Source of the DNA: Candidatus Latescibacterota bacterium
GTDB taxonomy: Bacteria; Latescibacterota; MVCY01
DNA length: 16,983 nucleotides
Reading direction: 5' to 3'
Assembly: GCA_030669445.1 (NCBI GenBank)
Contig: DAOVDP010000008.1
Span: 1 to 16,983 of the forward strand
Below, one piece after another: positions 1-7,939 of this stretch (positions are counted from its first letter, which is position 1; every line of letters begins with the position of its first letter). The notes under the pieces are model-generated. The model ran no database searches and was not told where the DNA came from. It saw only the letters and a program-made list of their open reading frames with translations. The position numbers and the translations under genes were made by a program.

Positions 1-810
1 CATATTGGCAAGTTAGTTTATGGTAAACCGAGGCTAACCACAAGAGACATATTGATCAAAATGGATGAGTTAGGTATCGAAAAAGCCTGTCTCTTGCCCA
101 TCGAAAATCCTGAGGAGACCGACTATTATGTAACCACAGCCCAAGTTATAACCGCTGCCAGGCGACATCCGGACCGGCTTATCCCTTTTTGTAATGTAGA
201 CCCTCGGCGCAGGGACCCATCCAGCTTTGATCCCTTGCCTATGATTAAGAACTATGTAGAAAAAGGTTGCCGGGGATTCGGAGAATCGCTGTCGGGACTC
301 TGGGTGGACGATAAGAGGCTCCAGAAGATATACGCTGCCTGCGAGGAATTGGAAATCCCTATCATAATCCACATGGACTGCTACCGGAATCGAGACCAGA
401 TAGGTCTGCCCAGGTTGGAAAAGATGCTGCAAAAATTTCCCCAGACTGTTTTCATCGGCCATGCTACCCACTGGTGGAGTGAGATCTCAGCCGAGGTGCT
501 CACAGAAGATGTAGGAGGTTATCCCCAGAGAAAGATAGTCCCCGGCGGTCGGGTCGATTATCTGCTTCAGACCTATCCCAATATCTACGGGGATCTGTCC
601 GCTGGCTCGGGCGACAACGCTATCACCAGAGACAAAGATTTTACCCGCAGTTTCTTAGAACGGAATCAAAACAAGCTGCTTTTCGGAACGGATCTTGTCT
701 ACAAGGGACAGCAGATCCCCAATGCAGAACATCTGCGAAATTCCGGCATAAGCAAAGAGGCATTGGATAAAATAGCCTTCAAAAATACCCAGAAACTATT
801 AGGGTTGTGA
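1..810 (+). CDS. Amidohydrolase-2 family metal-dependent hydrolase, 5' end outside window
   Basis: The reading frame is open from base 1, and its first residues (HIGKLVYGKPRLT) resemble the start of an amidohydrolase-2 (PF04909) TIM barrel, where an H-x-H metal motif is usual. The true start is therefore probably upstream of the window, and the TTG at 52 is not a convincing start. Visible family marks are the IIIHMD strand with a His at 370-372, the GHATHW segment with His codons at 460 and 469, the FGTD strand end with its Asp at 691-693, and a C-terminal helix ending KNTQKLLGL, as is typical of the family. Such enzymes hydrolyse or decarboxylate small carbonyl substrates using one bound metal. 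The substrate here cannot be told. A permease gene follows after 34 bp and is probably co-transcribed. The family call is good; the specific function is unknown. Confidence 0.82.
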   Translation, partial: HIGKLVYGKPRLTTRDILIKMDELGIEKACLLPIENPEETDYYVTTAQVITAARRHPDRLIPFCNVDPRRRDPSSFDPLPMIKNYVEKGCRGFGESLSGLWVDDKRLQKIYAACEELEIPIIIHMDCYRNRDQIGLPRLEKMLQKFPQTVFIGHATHWWSEISAEVLTEDVGGYPQRKIVPGGRVDYLLQTYPNIYGDLSAGSGDNAITRDKDFTRSFLERNQNKLLFGTDLVYKGQQIPNAEHLRNSGISKEALDKIAFKNTQKLLGL

Positions 811-844
811 AAACGAAGCATCCCAGAAGGATCCGAAAAACACC

Positions 845-1708
845 GTGGCGTTTGTTCTACTCTCTGCTTTTTTCACCTCTATTTTCTCCCTTTGCTATAA
901 AATTGCCCATCGGCAGGGCTGCAATCCGGTAGCGGTAAACGGCTCGATGCTGGTTGTGGGGACAGTCTTCAGTTTTCTGTACATACTGGTTACAGCCCAG
1001 CTAAGAGCACTTCCCTCCTTGGTGATTCTACTGGGACTATTGGCGGGAGTTTGTTTCTTTATTTCAGTAGCTACCTTCTTCGTAGTGGTCCGAAAAGGAA
1101 ACCTCTCCATCTCCTGGACGGTGATAGCCCTCTCCATTGTTATCCCGTTGATAGCTTCCGTAATTTTGTGGAAGGAATCCCCCTCTTATAGGCAAATTCT
1201 GGGAGCAGTTGGTACGGTGGTGGCCTTGGTGCTTTTGGGAGTGGACCAGGGAAGGACAAGTCCGTCCAGACCAGAATTTGCAACAAAACGAGAGTTCTGG
1301 GGCTGGATAGCGATGTTAATCATTGCCTTCCTGGGTACCGGCTTGATAATGCTGTGCAACAAGGCTTTGGTGGAAAATCAGTTAAGCAGCTATATCGTAC
1401 AGTTCACATTTCTCTACTATCTGGCAGGTACATTGAGCGCCATTCCCTTCCTTTGGCTGAGGCGAGCCTTTCCCCAAAAGGCTGATTTAAAGGTCGGGGC
1501 TCTTATGGCCATCAGTGGAGTGGTAAGTTTCATCCTTTTCTTACATGCCCTGCGAGTGTTACCAGGAGTGGTTGTCTTTCCCCTGAGAAGTATAGTGAAT
1601 ATCACCTTGACCGCGGTATTCTCCCTAATACTGTGGCGGGAGAAACTTAGCCCTGTCGGGTGGATAGGACTGATAGTAGCAGCAGGGTCCATCTTTTTTA
1701 TGCGCTGA
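845..1708 (+). CDS. EamA/DMT-superfamily permease, 287 aa
   Basis: This is a very hydrophobic protein with about ten predicted membrane segments, arranged as two repeats of about 140 residues. That is the architecture and usual length of EamA (drug/metabolite transporter) permeases. Charged turns such as LWKESPSYRQ at the end of the first repeat and LWREKLSPVGW at the equivalent place in the second are characteristic: each EamA repeat commonly ends with a W-(K/R)-E motif before the last helix pair. The start is a GTG at 845, preceded by AGAAGGA at 825-831. It follows the amidohydrolase by 34 bp, suggesting one operon whose transcript would end at the terminator at 1775-1816. The substrate is unknown. 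The neighbour hints at export or uptake of a small metabolite, but that is inference. Confidence 0.85.
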   Translation: MAFVLLSAFFTSIFSLCYKIAHRQGCNPVAVNGSMLVVGTVFSFLYILVTAQLRALPSLVILLGLLAGVCFFISVATFFVVVRKGNLSISWTVIALSIVIPLIASVILWKESPSYRQILGAVGTVVALVLLGVDQGRTSPSRPEFATKREFWGWIAMLIIAFLGTGLIMLCNKALVENQLSSYIVQFTFLYYLAGTLSAIPFLWLRRAFPQKADLKVGALMAISGVVSFILFLHALRVLPGVVVFPLRSIVNITLTAVFSLILWREKLSPVGWIGLIVAAGSIFFMR

Positions 1709-1740
1709 ATGGGTGAGAAGAAAATGACAGGGAATTGGCA

Positions 1741-1767
1741 TCCGGCAGTTTCAACAGGGCTGCCGGA
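1741..1767 (+). other. Short hairpin upstream of the terminator
   Basis: Arms TCCGGCAG (1741-1748) and CTGCCGGA (1760-1767) pair perfectly over 8 bp around an 11-nt loop. There is no T-run after it, so by itself it is not an intrinsic terminator. It lies just past the permease stop codon and may protect the 3' end of the transcript. Confidence 0.5.
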
Positions 1768-1774
1768 CTCTGCA

Positions 1775-1816
1775 GGGACATTCAGGTGAGGAAGCTTTTC
1801 CTGAACGTCCCTTTTT
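1775..1816 (+). terminator. Intrinsic terminator of the amidohydrolase-permease unit
   Basis: GGGAC (1775-1779) pairs with GTCCC (1807-1811), and TTCAGG (1781-1786) pairs with CCTGAA (1800-1805), with one A/C mismatch between the two blocks. TTTTT follows immediately at 1812-1816. A GC-rich stem followed by a U-run on the + strand is the classic rho-independent form. It separates the upstream transcript from the promoter at 1873. Confidence 0.85.
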
Positions 1817-1872
1817 CACAACTGTCGCTGCCTAAACCAACCTCTCGGTGGAGACAATCGCCTTAAAACCAG

Positions 1873-1901
1873 TTGACATAATTTCCATCTTTTGGTATAT
1901 T
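1873..1901 (+). promoter_or_regulatory. Sigma-70-type promoter for the ecfA-aroC-aroKB-argF operon
   Basis: The -35 box is TTGACA (1873-1878), followed by a 17-bp spacer and the -10 box TATATT (1896-1901). The match to the housekeeping consensus is near perfect with ideal spacing. Transcription would begin near 1908, leaving a leader of about 190 nt that contains the palindromic repeat at 1952-2057. No operator was recognised. Confidence 0.75.
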
Positions 1902-1951
1902 AGTTCTCGCATTAAATCTTCGCATCTAATAGTACAACGCAACTTAACCCC

Positions 1952-2057
1952 TTTGTCATTCTGAGCGACTGAAAGGAGCGAAGAATCTCGCTTTAAGTAG
2001 TCTATTTAAATACTTGGAGTAGAGATTCTTCGTCACTTCGTTCCTCAGAATGACAAA
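1952..2057. repeat. Palindromic intergenic repeat (GTCATTCTGAG...GAATCTC type)
   Basis: Outer arms TTTGTCATTCTGAG (1952-1965) and CTCAGAATGACAAA (2044-2057) are exact reverse complements. Inner arms GAAGAATCTC and GAGATTCTTC around 1980-2031 also pair. The middle is AT-rich (about 1990-2020). Repeats with this GTCATTCTGAG/AAGAATCTC core are widespread in intergenic DNA of many environmental bacterial genomes and look like non-autonomous palindromic elements. It sits between the promoter at 1873 and the first gene, so it would form a long stem in the leader RNA. Confidence 0.75.
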
Positions 2058-2096
2058 CTCACGTCGTAGTACTAACCCTTTCTCTGAAAACTGTAG

Positions 2097-3791
2097 ATGA
2101 TCAGAATAGAAAACCTATCATTTCAATACAGATATAAGAATAACTCCTTTAACGCCCTGAATGGCATTGACTTAGAGATCAAAAAGGGTGAGTCGGTGGC
2201 GATTATGGGGGCCAATGGTTCGGGCAAGACCACCCTTGCCTGGTGCATCAACGGTCTTCTGTTGCCTAATTCAGGGAAGGTGATGGTGGACGGCCTCTCC
2301 ACCCATCGGTCAGAACAGATCCCTGCTATCCGCAGGCGAGTGGGAATGGTCTTTCAAAACCCCGACAACCAGATCGTCACCACTACTGTAGAACGGGAGA
2401 TTGCTTTTGGACTGGAGAACATAGGAATTCCTCCGATCCAGATGCACCAGAGGATCAACTGGGCCTTAAAGCATTTTGATCTGGAGCAATACCGCTATCA
2501 TTCCCCCCATCGCCTCTCCGGAGGGGAAAAACAACGTTTGGCCATCGCCTCGGTTCTGGCAATGGAACCTAAGTACCTGATTTTAGATGAGCCTACTTCT
2601 CTGTTGGATCCAAAGGGCAAAAGAGAGGTAAACCGGATGCTGAAACAGATTCAGGCTGCCGACCCCGTAGGGTGTGAAACCACCCACCGAGCCGGCCAGG
2701 TGACTATCATTCACATCACTCAGTCCCCAGAGGAGGCCTTGGAGGCCGACCGCCTAATTGTCCTCTCCCAGGGAAAGATAGTTTTAGACGGTCCCCCTCA
2801 AACTGTCTTTGGGCAGTACGATCAGATATGGGCCTTGGGATTAGATCTACCCCTCCAGATGCGGTTAGAAATAGCGAACAACACAGATGAGGGTGACCGG
2901 TATCTGGAAAAATTGTTCGATTCCGAAGAGTTAGACAAACCCTCCTCGCAAGGCAAGAGAGAAAAGCCAGTTAAGATTTCTACTCACAATCTATCACACA
3001 TTTACGACGATGGTCTCCCCACCCACAAGGAGGCACTCTCGAATGTAAGTATAGATATAAAAAAGGGCGAAATTTTGGCTTTGGTCGGCCCTACTGGATC
3101 GGGAAAGACCACCTTAGCCCAGCATTTCAACGGACTGCTTAAACCCACCTCTGGCCAGGTGAAGGTTGAGGGAGAAGACCTATGGGATAAGGGGATTGAC
3201 CTCCAGAAGGTAAGGCAGAAGGTGGGACTTGTCTTTCAGTTTCCGGAGTTTCAACTGTTCGAGGAAAAGGTCGCAGAGGATGTCGCCTTTGGCCCCCGGA
3301 ATCTGGGAATAGCAGAGGAACAGGTTCAACAAAGAGTGAAGCAGGCACTGGAGGCAGTAGAACTGGATTTTGATGCCTTCGCCCAGAGGTCTCCTGTACA
3401 CTTAAGCCAGGGGGAGAAGCGACGGGTAGCTATCGCCGGAGTGCTGGCAATGGACCCGGAGGTGATCGTCTTGGATGAGCCTACGGTGGGGCTGGACCCC
3501 CGAGGCACCAAACAGATAATAAGAACACTGAAAGCCCTCCACCGTCAGGGGAAAACTGTCGTCATCATATCACACAATATGGATCTGGTGGCCCAGCTTT
3601 CCGAAAGAATGACTGTCCTGTCCGAAGGGAGGGTGGTGCTGACGGGTTCACTTAAGGATGTCTTCTCTCATTCTGACTTTATGGTTTCCATTGGACTTGA
3701 CCTGCCTCGGATAATTAAGATCACAAAAGAGCTTCGCCAACGGAGACAGTTTTCGGCACGACTACCCCAGCCTTCTCTGGTGGCGAATTGA
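2097..3791 (+). CDS. Energy-coupling-factor-type ABC ATPase, two fused nucleotide-binding domains, 564 aa
   Basis: Two complete ABC ATPase domains are joined in one chain. Domain 1 has Walker A GANGSGKTT (residues 38-46), signature LSGGE (140-144) and Walker B LILDE (161-165). Domain 2 has Walker A GPTGSGKTT (331-339), signature LSQGE (436-440) and Walker B VIVLDE (456-461). Q-loop segments such as VFQNPDNQI and VFQFPEFQLF and overall similarity match the CbiO/EcfA family, which powers vitamin and metal uptake with a transmembrane EcfT and a substrate-binding S protein. Neither partner is encoded in the window, so the substrate is unknown. Oddities: the switch His of domain 1 is Gln (HITQSPEEA, residue 209), while domain 2 keeps ISHN (His493). 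Domain 1 also has about 11 extra residues at 188-201. The start is ATG 2097 with only a weak ribosome site. It is the first gene of a four-gene operon. Confidence 0.88.
   Translation: MIRIENLSFQYRYKNNSFNALNGIDLEIKKGESVAIMGANGSGKTTLAWCINGLLLPNSGKVMVDGLSTHRSEQIPAIRRRVGMVFQNPDNQIVTTTVEREIAFGLENIGIPPIQMHQRINWALKHFDLEQYRYHSPHRLSGGEKQRLAIASVLAMEPKYLILDEPTSLLDPKGKREVNRMLKQIQAADPVGCETTHRAGQVTIIHITQSPEEALEADRLIVLSQGKIVLDGPPQTVFGQYDQIWALGLDLPLQMRLEIANNTDEGDRYLEKLFDSEELDKPSSQGKREKPVKISTHNLSHIYDDGLPTHKEALSNVSIDIKKGEILALVGPTGSGKTTLAQHFNGLLKPTSGQVKVEGEDLWDKGIDLQKVRQKVGLVFQFPEFQLFEEKVAEDVAFGPRNLGIAEEQVQQRVKQALEAVELDFDAFAQRSPVHLSQGEKRRVAIAGVLAMDPEVIVLDEPTVGLDPRGTKQIIRTLKALHRQGKTVVIISHNMDLVAQLSERMTVLSEGRVVLTGSLKDVFSHSDFMVSIGLDLPRIIKITKELRQRRQFSARLPQPSLVAN
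2660..2693 (+). repeat. Possible small palindromic insertion inside the ECF ATPase gene
   Basis: Compared with the second ATPase domain, the first has about 11 additional residues (around PVGCETTHRAG) between the Walker B helix and the following strand. The DNA here forms a small hairpin, GGGTG (2670-2674) with CACCC (2681-2685) around a 6-nt loop. The composition suggests an in-frame repeat insertion. The element boundaries are estimates, and it may simply be a natural loop. Confidence 0.3.
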
Positions 3792-3819
3792 CAGAAAGCA
3801 ATAACAAAGGCAAAGCACC

Positions 3820-4965
3820 ATGCTACGCTACTTAACAGCGGGTGAATCTCACGGCCGCGCCTTGGTGGGCATATTGGAAGGCCTACCAGCCGGGCTGGAG
3901 ATCAGCGAAGACTACATCAACGATCAACTGAGACGCCGGCAGCAAGGCTACGGCAGAAGCACCAGGCAGCAGATCGAAGCCGACAGGGTGCAAATATTCT
4001 CCGGAATTAGGTTTGGCAAAACCCTGGGCAGCCCTGTTGCCCTGTTAATAGAGAACAAGGACTGGCAGAATTGGAAGCAGATAATGGAACCGGAGGGGAC
4101 ACCCAATGGCGAGGAGGTTACCATCCCTCGGCCTGGCCATGCTGATCTTTCCGGTGCTATCAAATACGGCCACTCCGACATCAGGAATGTGCTGGAGCGC
4201 TCCAGTGCCAGAGAGACTGCAATGAGGGTTGCCCTCTGCACGCTGGCCAGAAGGCTGTTAGAGGAATTGGAGATCCTGGTGGCCAGCCATGTAATCTCCA
4301 TAGGTGAGGCAGAAGCCCAGACATCTGTAACCGAGGTGAATACCCTGAGCGAACTGGCCGATCGTTCACCGGTGAGGTGCATCGACCCGGAAGCAGAGAA
4401 GACAATGCTGGAGCAAATTGACCGTGCCCAACGGCAGGGCGACTCTCTGGGAGGTGTGTTCGAGGTGATCGTCTCCGGACTGCCGGTGGGATTGGGAAGT
4501 TATGTACACTGGGACAGGAAGCTTGATGGCCTCCTGGCCCAGGCGTTGACCAGTATCCAGGCCATAAAGTCAGTGGAGTTCGGGTTGGGATTTAAGGCGG
4601 CTAAAGTCCCAGGCTCGGCAGTTCACGACCAGATATACTACGGCGAACAGGGCTATTACCGTGAGACAAACAACGCTGGGGGTATAGAGGGAGGGATGAC
4701 CAACGGCCAGCCAATTGTCATCCGAGCCGCGATGAAGCCCATTCCCACCCTGACTACCCCTCTCCGGTCTGTAGATACGAAGACAAAGCAGCCAATCCTG
4801 GCCCACAGAGAGAGGTCTGATATCTGTGCTGTGCCAGCGGCTTCAGTGGTAGCTGAGGCGGTGGTGGCCTTTACCGTAGCCAACGCCCTGCTGGAAAAAT
4901 TCGGCGGAGACAACATAGCAGAGCTGAAACAGAGAGTTTCCCAATGGAGAAGAACATCTTTCTGA
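3820..4965 (+). CDS. aroC: Chorismate synthase, 381 aa
   Basis: AroC converts 5-enolpyruvylshikimate-3-phosphate to chorismate, the last step of the shikimate pathway, using reduced FMN as cofactor. The protein is full length for the family. It shows the N-terminal TAGESHG motif with the catalytic-site His, [12 protein letters not shown], the GHAD segment with the second conserved His, [28 protein letters not shown] sequence around residues 110-135, DSLGG, the [14 protein letters not shown] flavin-site loop, and a C-terminal [13 protein letters not shown] motif. The start is ATG 3820, 28 bp after the ABC ATPase stop. The last 22 bp overlap the next gene, pointing to coupled translation with the fused kinase/synthase that supplies two earlier steps of the same pathway. 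Identification is firm. Confidence 0.97.
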   Translation: MLRYLTAGESHGRALVGILEGLPAGLEISEDYINDQLRRRQQGYGRSTRQQIEADRVQIFSGIRFGKTLGSPVALLIENKDWQNWKQIMEPEGTPNGEEVTIPRPGHADLSGAIKYGHSDIRNVLERSSARETAMRVALCTLARRLLEELEILVASHVISIGEAEAQTSVTEVNTLSELADRSPVRCIDPEAEKTMLEQIDRAQRQGDSLGGVFEVIVSGLPVGLGSYVHWDRKLDGLLAQALTSIQAIKSVEFGLGFKAAKVPGSAVHDQIYYGEQGYYRETNNAGGIEGGMTNGQPIVIRAAMKPIPTLTTPLRSVDTKTKQPILAHRERSDICAVPAASVVAEAVVAFTVANALLEKFGGDNIAELKQRVSQWRRTSF

Positions 4966-6578
4966 TAGGATTTATGGGCTCCGGAAAGACCAGAGTGGGT
5001 CAGGCTCTCGCCAGAAAACTGGGCCGAGTGTTCATCGACACCGACCAAGTGGTGGAACAGCGGGCAGGGAAAAGTATCTTCCAGATATTTGCCCAGCAGG
5101 GAGAGGAAGAGTTTCGTCGCTTGGAGCACCTGTGCATCAAAGATGCCTCTCAGAGGAAAAACGCTGTAATTTCCTTAGGTGGTGGGGTCCCTTGCCGTCC
5201 TGAAAATCGCAAGATAACCCAACAGGGCATCAGTGTCTATATCTCTGCTCCCCCGGAGATCATCTTCGAAAGAGTGAGGAGAAACGACAAAAGACCTCTT
5301 TTAGCCGGTCTCTCGGACACAGGGAAACTGGAGAAGATAAAATCCCTCCTTACCCAGCGAGAGAAATTCTACCACCAAGCCGATATCGTAGTGCAGACAG
5401 AAACCGAGGGCTCACCGCAGGAGGTGGCGGAGAACATCATCGAAAAGCTGCGGGGCAATCTGCTCCAGACTATGAGAATTGTGAATGTCGAGTTGAGAGA
5501 AAGGAGCTATCCCATCTACATCGGCACCGGGGTCCTTTCTGAGCTGGGAAAGCTTTGCCGTCGACACAGTCTGGGCCGCAGAGTTGCCGTGGTGACCAAC
5601 CCTACCGTGGCAGAGCTCTACCTTAAGCCCGTGGAACAAAGCTTAGCCGACAACGGTTACAACGTCCTCCCAGTCCTCATTTCCGATGGTGAGCAGTACA
5701 AGACCTTAGAGACCGCAGACAGTATCTTTGAATCCCTGATCACGGCAAAACTGGACAGGGATTCGGCCATTATTGCCCTCGGCGGCGGTGTAGTGGGGGA
5801 TATCGCCGGATTTGTGGCAGCGACCTTCCTGCGAGGCGTCCGTTATCTGCAGGTGCCCACCACCCTTTTGGCCCAGGTGGACTCCAGTGTGGGCGGGAAG
5901 GTGGCAGTTAACCACCGCTTGGGGAAAAACCTGATCGGCGCCTTCTACCAACCCCAGTTTGTTCTCATCGACACAGAGGTGCTTAAGACACTGCCCAGAC
6001 GAGAGCTAAAAGCAGGGATGGTGGAAGTGATTAAGCATGCCCTCATCCGAGATGAAGACCTCTTTGAACACCTTGAGAACAACATCGAGCAGCTATTGGA
6101 ACTTACTGTCCCGTCTGAGTTCTTAGAGCAGTTGGTGCGAAGAAACTGCCAGATCAAAGCCGAGGTAGTGAGCAAAGATGAACGGGAGCGGGGACTGAGG
6201 GCCATCTTGAACTACGGCCACACGGTGGGACACGCCATCGAGGCCATCACCGACTACCGCCGCTATCGGCACGGTGAGGCAGTTCTTCTGGGGATGATCG
6301 TAGCTGCTCGCATTGCCTTCCAGATGAAGCTACTTGCAGAGGAGGAAATGAACCGCCAGAACAGGTTGCTGAAAAAGCTGGGATTTCCCCCAAGTCCCCC
6401 CGACATTCCCATCCGGGAGATTACGGAGAAGATAGAGTCTGATAAAAAGGTAAGGGAAGGACACTTGCGGTTTGTCTTGCTTAGCCGGATAGGAGAAACT
6501 ACGGTGAGCGAGCAGGTAGGTCAGAAGCAGATTGAGGAAGGGGTCAAATACCTGCATCGGATTCTAAAGCAGAACTGA
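4944..6578 (+). CDS. aroKB: Bifunctional shikimate kinase / 3-dehydroquinate synthase, 544 aa
   Basis: Residues 1 to about 172 are a shikimate kinase: P-loop GFMGSGKT (9-16), Asp34 and Arg58 for shikimate, GGG (79-81), lid Arg117 in KRPLL, and Arg139. Residues 177-544 are a 3-dehydroquinate synthase, which makes dehydroquinate from DAHP with NAD and a divalent metal. Marks are DGEQYKT (248-254), GGGVVGD (280-286), [16 protein letters not shown], the metal-ligand Glu in GMVEVIKH, and the His ligands in NYGHTVGHA and RHGEA. The two parts thus catalyse steps 5 and 2 of the shikimate pathway. The same order of fusion is known in Thermotoga maritima. The start ATG at 4944 lies inside the end of aroC. 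Met177 (codon at 5472) sits exactly at the domain junction and could be a relic of a separate aroB start. Both active sites look intact. Confidence 0.96.
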   Translation: MEKNIFLIGFMGSGKTRVGQALARKLGRVFIDTDQVVEQRAGKSIFQIFAQQGEEEFRRLEHLCIKDASQRKNAVISLGGGVPCRPENRKITQQGISVYISAPPEIIFERVRRNDKRPLLAGLSDTGKLEKIKSLLTQREKFYHQADIVVQTETEGSPQEVAENIIEKLRGNLLQTMRIVNVELRERSYPIYIGTGVLSELGKLCRRHSLGRRVAVVTNPTVAELYLKPVEQSLADNGYNVLPVLISDGEQYKTLETADSIFESLITAKLDRDSAIIALGGGVVGDIAGFVAATFLRGVRYLQVPTTLLAQVDSSVGGKVAVNHRLGKNLIGAFYQPQFVLIDTEVLKTLPRRELKAGMVEVIKHALIRDEDLFEHLENNIEQLLELTVPSEFLEQLVRRNCQIKAEVVSKDERERGLRAILNYGHTVGHAIEAITDYRRYRHGEAVLLGMIVAARIAFQMKLLAEEEMNRQNRLLKKLGFPPSPPDIPIREITEKIESDKKVREGHLRFVLLSRIGETTVSEQVGQKQIEEGVKYLHRILKQN

Positions 6579-6590
6579 TAAGGAGGAAAG

Positions 6591-7511
6591 GTGAAAAAAG
6601 ACTTGGTTTCCATAGCTGATCTTGCTCCGGAGCAGATCACCGGGCTTCTGGACTTAGCCTTAGAGCTAAAGACCAAATTGAAACAGGGCAAAGCTAAGCC
6701 GCTGCTTGCGGGGAAAACCTTAGCGATGATCTTTGAGAAACCTTCGTTGCGAACCCGGGTCACATTTGAAGTGGGGATGTTCCAGTTGGGAGGATATGCT
6801 ATTTATCTGGGTCCCAATGATATCCAACTGGGAAAGCGAGAGTCCGTGGCCGATGTGGCCCGGAATCTTGGCCGCTGGGTTGACGGGGTGATGGCCCGCA
6901 CCTTCTCGCACCAGACGATAGTGGAACTGGCTCGAAATGCAGATATTCCTGTGATCAACGGTCTCAGCGACTTAGAACACCCCTGCCAGGTACTTGCCAC
7001 CGCCCTGAGCCTGCGAGAAAAACGGGGCTCGCTGGATGGACTCAAGGTAGTCTTTGTAGGCGACGGCAATAATGTGGCCAATTCGCTGATGCTCCTTTGC
7101 CCTCGCTTAAATATGGATTTTGTGATCGCCTATCCCGAAGGATATGAACCCAACAGGGAACTTACCGAGCAGGCCCAGGCTTTTGCTCAACACCAGGGCA
7201 CAACGGTCCAGATCCTCCCTGACCCTCACCAGGCAGTGAAAGGAGCTGATCTGATCTACACCGATGTGTGGGCAAGTATGGGACAGGAGACTGAAGCAGA
7301 AGAGAGGCGGAAGGTCTTCAGCCCATATCAAGTTAATAAACGACTCTTGGGCTCTGCAAAGTCGGGTTGTTTAGTTACCCACTGTCTGCCAGCCCATCGG
7401 GGAGAGGAGATTACCGATGAAGTGCTGGACGGCCCCAATTGCATTGCCTTAGATGAAGCGGAGAACAGACTGCATATCCAGAAGGCAATCTTGGTTGCCC
7501 TGATGAGATGA
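6591..7511 (+). CDS. argF: Ornithine carbamoyltransferase, 306 aa
   Basis: This enzyme transfers the carbamoyl group from carbamoyl phosphate to ornithine to give citrulline in arginine synthesis. The length is normal. The carbamoyl-phosphate loop FEKPSLRTR (residues 48-56), HPCQ (130-133), the second-domain loop VGDGNNVANSL, the ornithine loop SMGQE (229-233) and HCLPAHRGEE (264-273) are all present. The last of these separates ornithine from aspartate carbamoyltransferases. The loop reads S-L-R-T-R rather than S-T-R-T-R, a known variant. The start is GTG 6591, supported by a textbook AAGGAGG at 6580-6586. It follows aroKB by 12 bp, so arginine and chorismate genes share a transcript. No ARG box was recognised. 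Confidence 0.96.
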   Translation: MKKDLVSIADLAPEQITGLLDLALELKTKLKQGKAKPLLAGKTLAMIFEKPSLRTRVTFEVGMFQLGGYAIYLGPNDIQLGKRESVADVARNLGRWVDGVMARTFSHQTIVELARNADIPVINGLSDLEHPCQVLATALSLREKRGSLDGLKVVFVGDGNNVANSLMLLCPRLNMDFVIAYPEGYEPNRELTEQAQAFAQHQGTTVQILPDPHQAVKGADLIYTDVWASMGQETEAEERRKVFSPYQVNKRLLGSAKSGCLVTHCLPAHRGEEITDEVLDGPNCIALDEAENRLHIQKAILVALMR

Positions 7512-7534
7512 ATAAACTTCGCAAATTCAAAGTT

Positions 7535-7905
7535 AACCGCAAAGGTCGCAGAGAAGCTGCAAGGAACGCAAAGTATGGTTAGATAATTCCATATCCGGAA
7601 AATTCATTATGACGTCGGTGTAAATGTGCTGAAATCTTTAAGAAACCCACGATTTCAATCGTGGGTACTGAAACAAAACAGTGCATGTAACCGATTCATC
7701 GGTTTTCGCCCAGATACCAGACTGCTGCGAACAAGACTACAGCATAGGGCATCAAAAAGCCTCCGTTATTAAACCGTTAAAACGGTTAGCCGTTTTGTTT
7801 ACACGCTTTTTAGACCCACGAATAAATTCGTGGGCTGTTAGAAGGTGAAATTCCCAATCTGATCTCTTAGCGAACTCTACCGCCTTCTTTGGGCTCTTTG
7901 CGGTT
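7535..7905. repeat. Hairpin cluster between inverted CGCAAAG-type arms
   Basis: Most of the 428-bp gene-free stretch at 7512-7939 is this structure. Outer arms AACCGCAAAG (7535-7544) and CTTTGCGGTT (7896-7905) are exact reverse complements, with weaker pairing continuing inward for about 30 bp. Inside are short hairpins with 4-nt loops: ACCCACGAT/ATCGTGGGT (7645-7666), AACCGA/TCGGTT (7689-7704), AACCGT/ACGGTT (7772-7787), AAAACGG/CCGTTTT (7779-7796), and CCCACGAA/TTCGTGGG (7815-7834). The third and fourth overlap and exclude each other. The first and last share the CCCACGA stem. No open frame is convincing. It resembles a REP/REPIN-type or other non-autonomous palindromic element inside an older repeat, but the family is not known to me. 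Confidence 0.6.
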
Positions 7906-7939
7906 AGACAAAAACATAAGACTCACCAAACTTTGAGAG

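Noticed and set aside
70-471. 133-codon open frame on the minus strand
   Set aside because: It is a shadow of the amidohydrolase gene, with no ribosome site and no family signature.
7645-7834. CRISPR array
   Set aside because: The hairpin units differ in sequence and spacing. There are no identical direct repeats with unique spacers and no cas genes in the window.
7645-7834. tRNA or other known structured RNA gene
   Set aside because: No cloverleaf, anticodon arm or TTC-loop pattern could be drawn. The stems are isolated simple hairpins.
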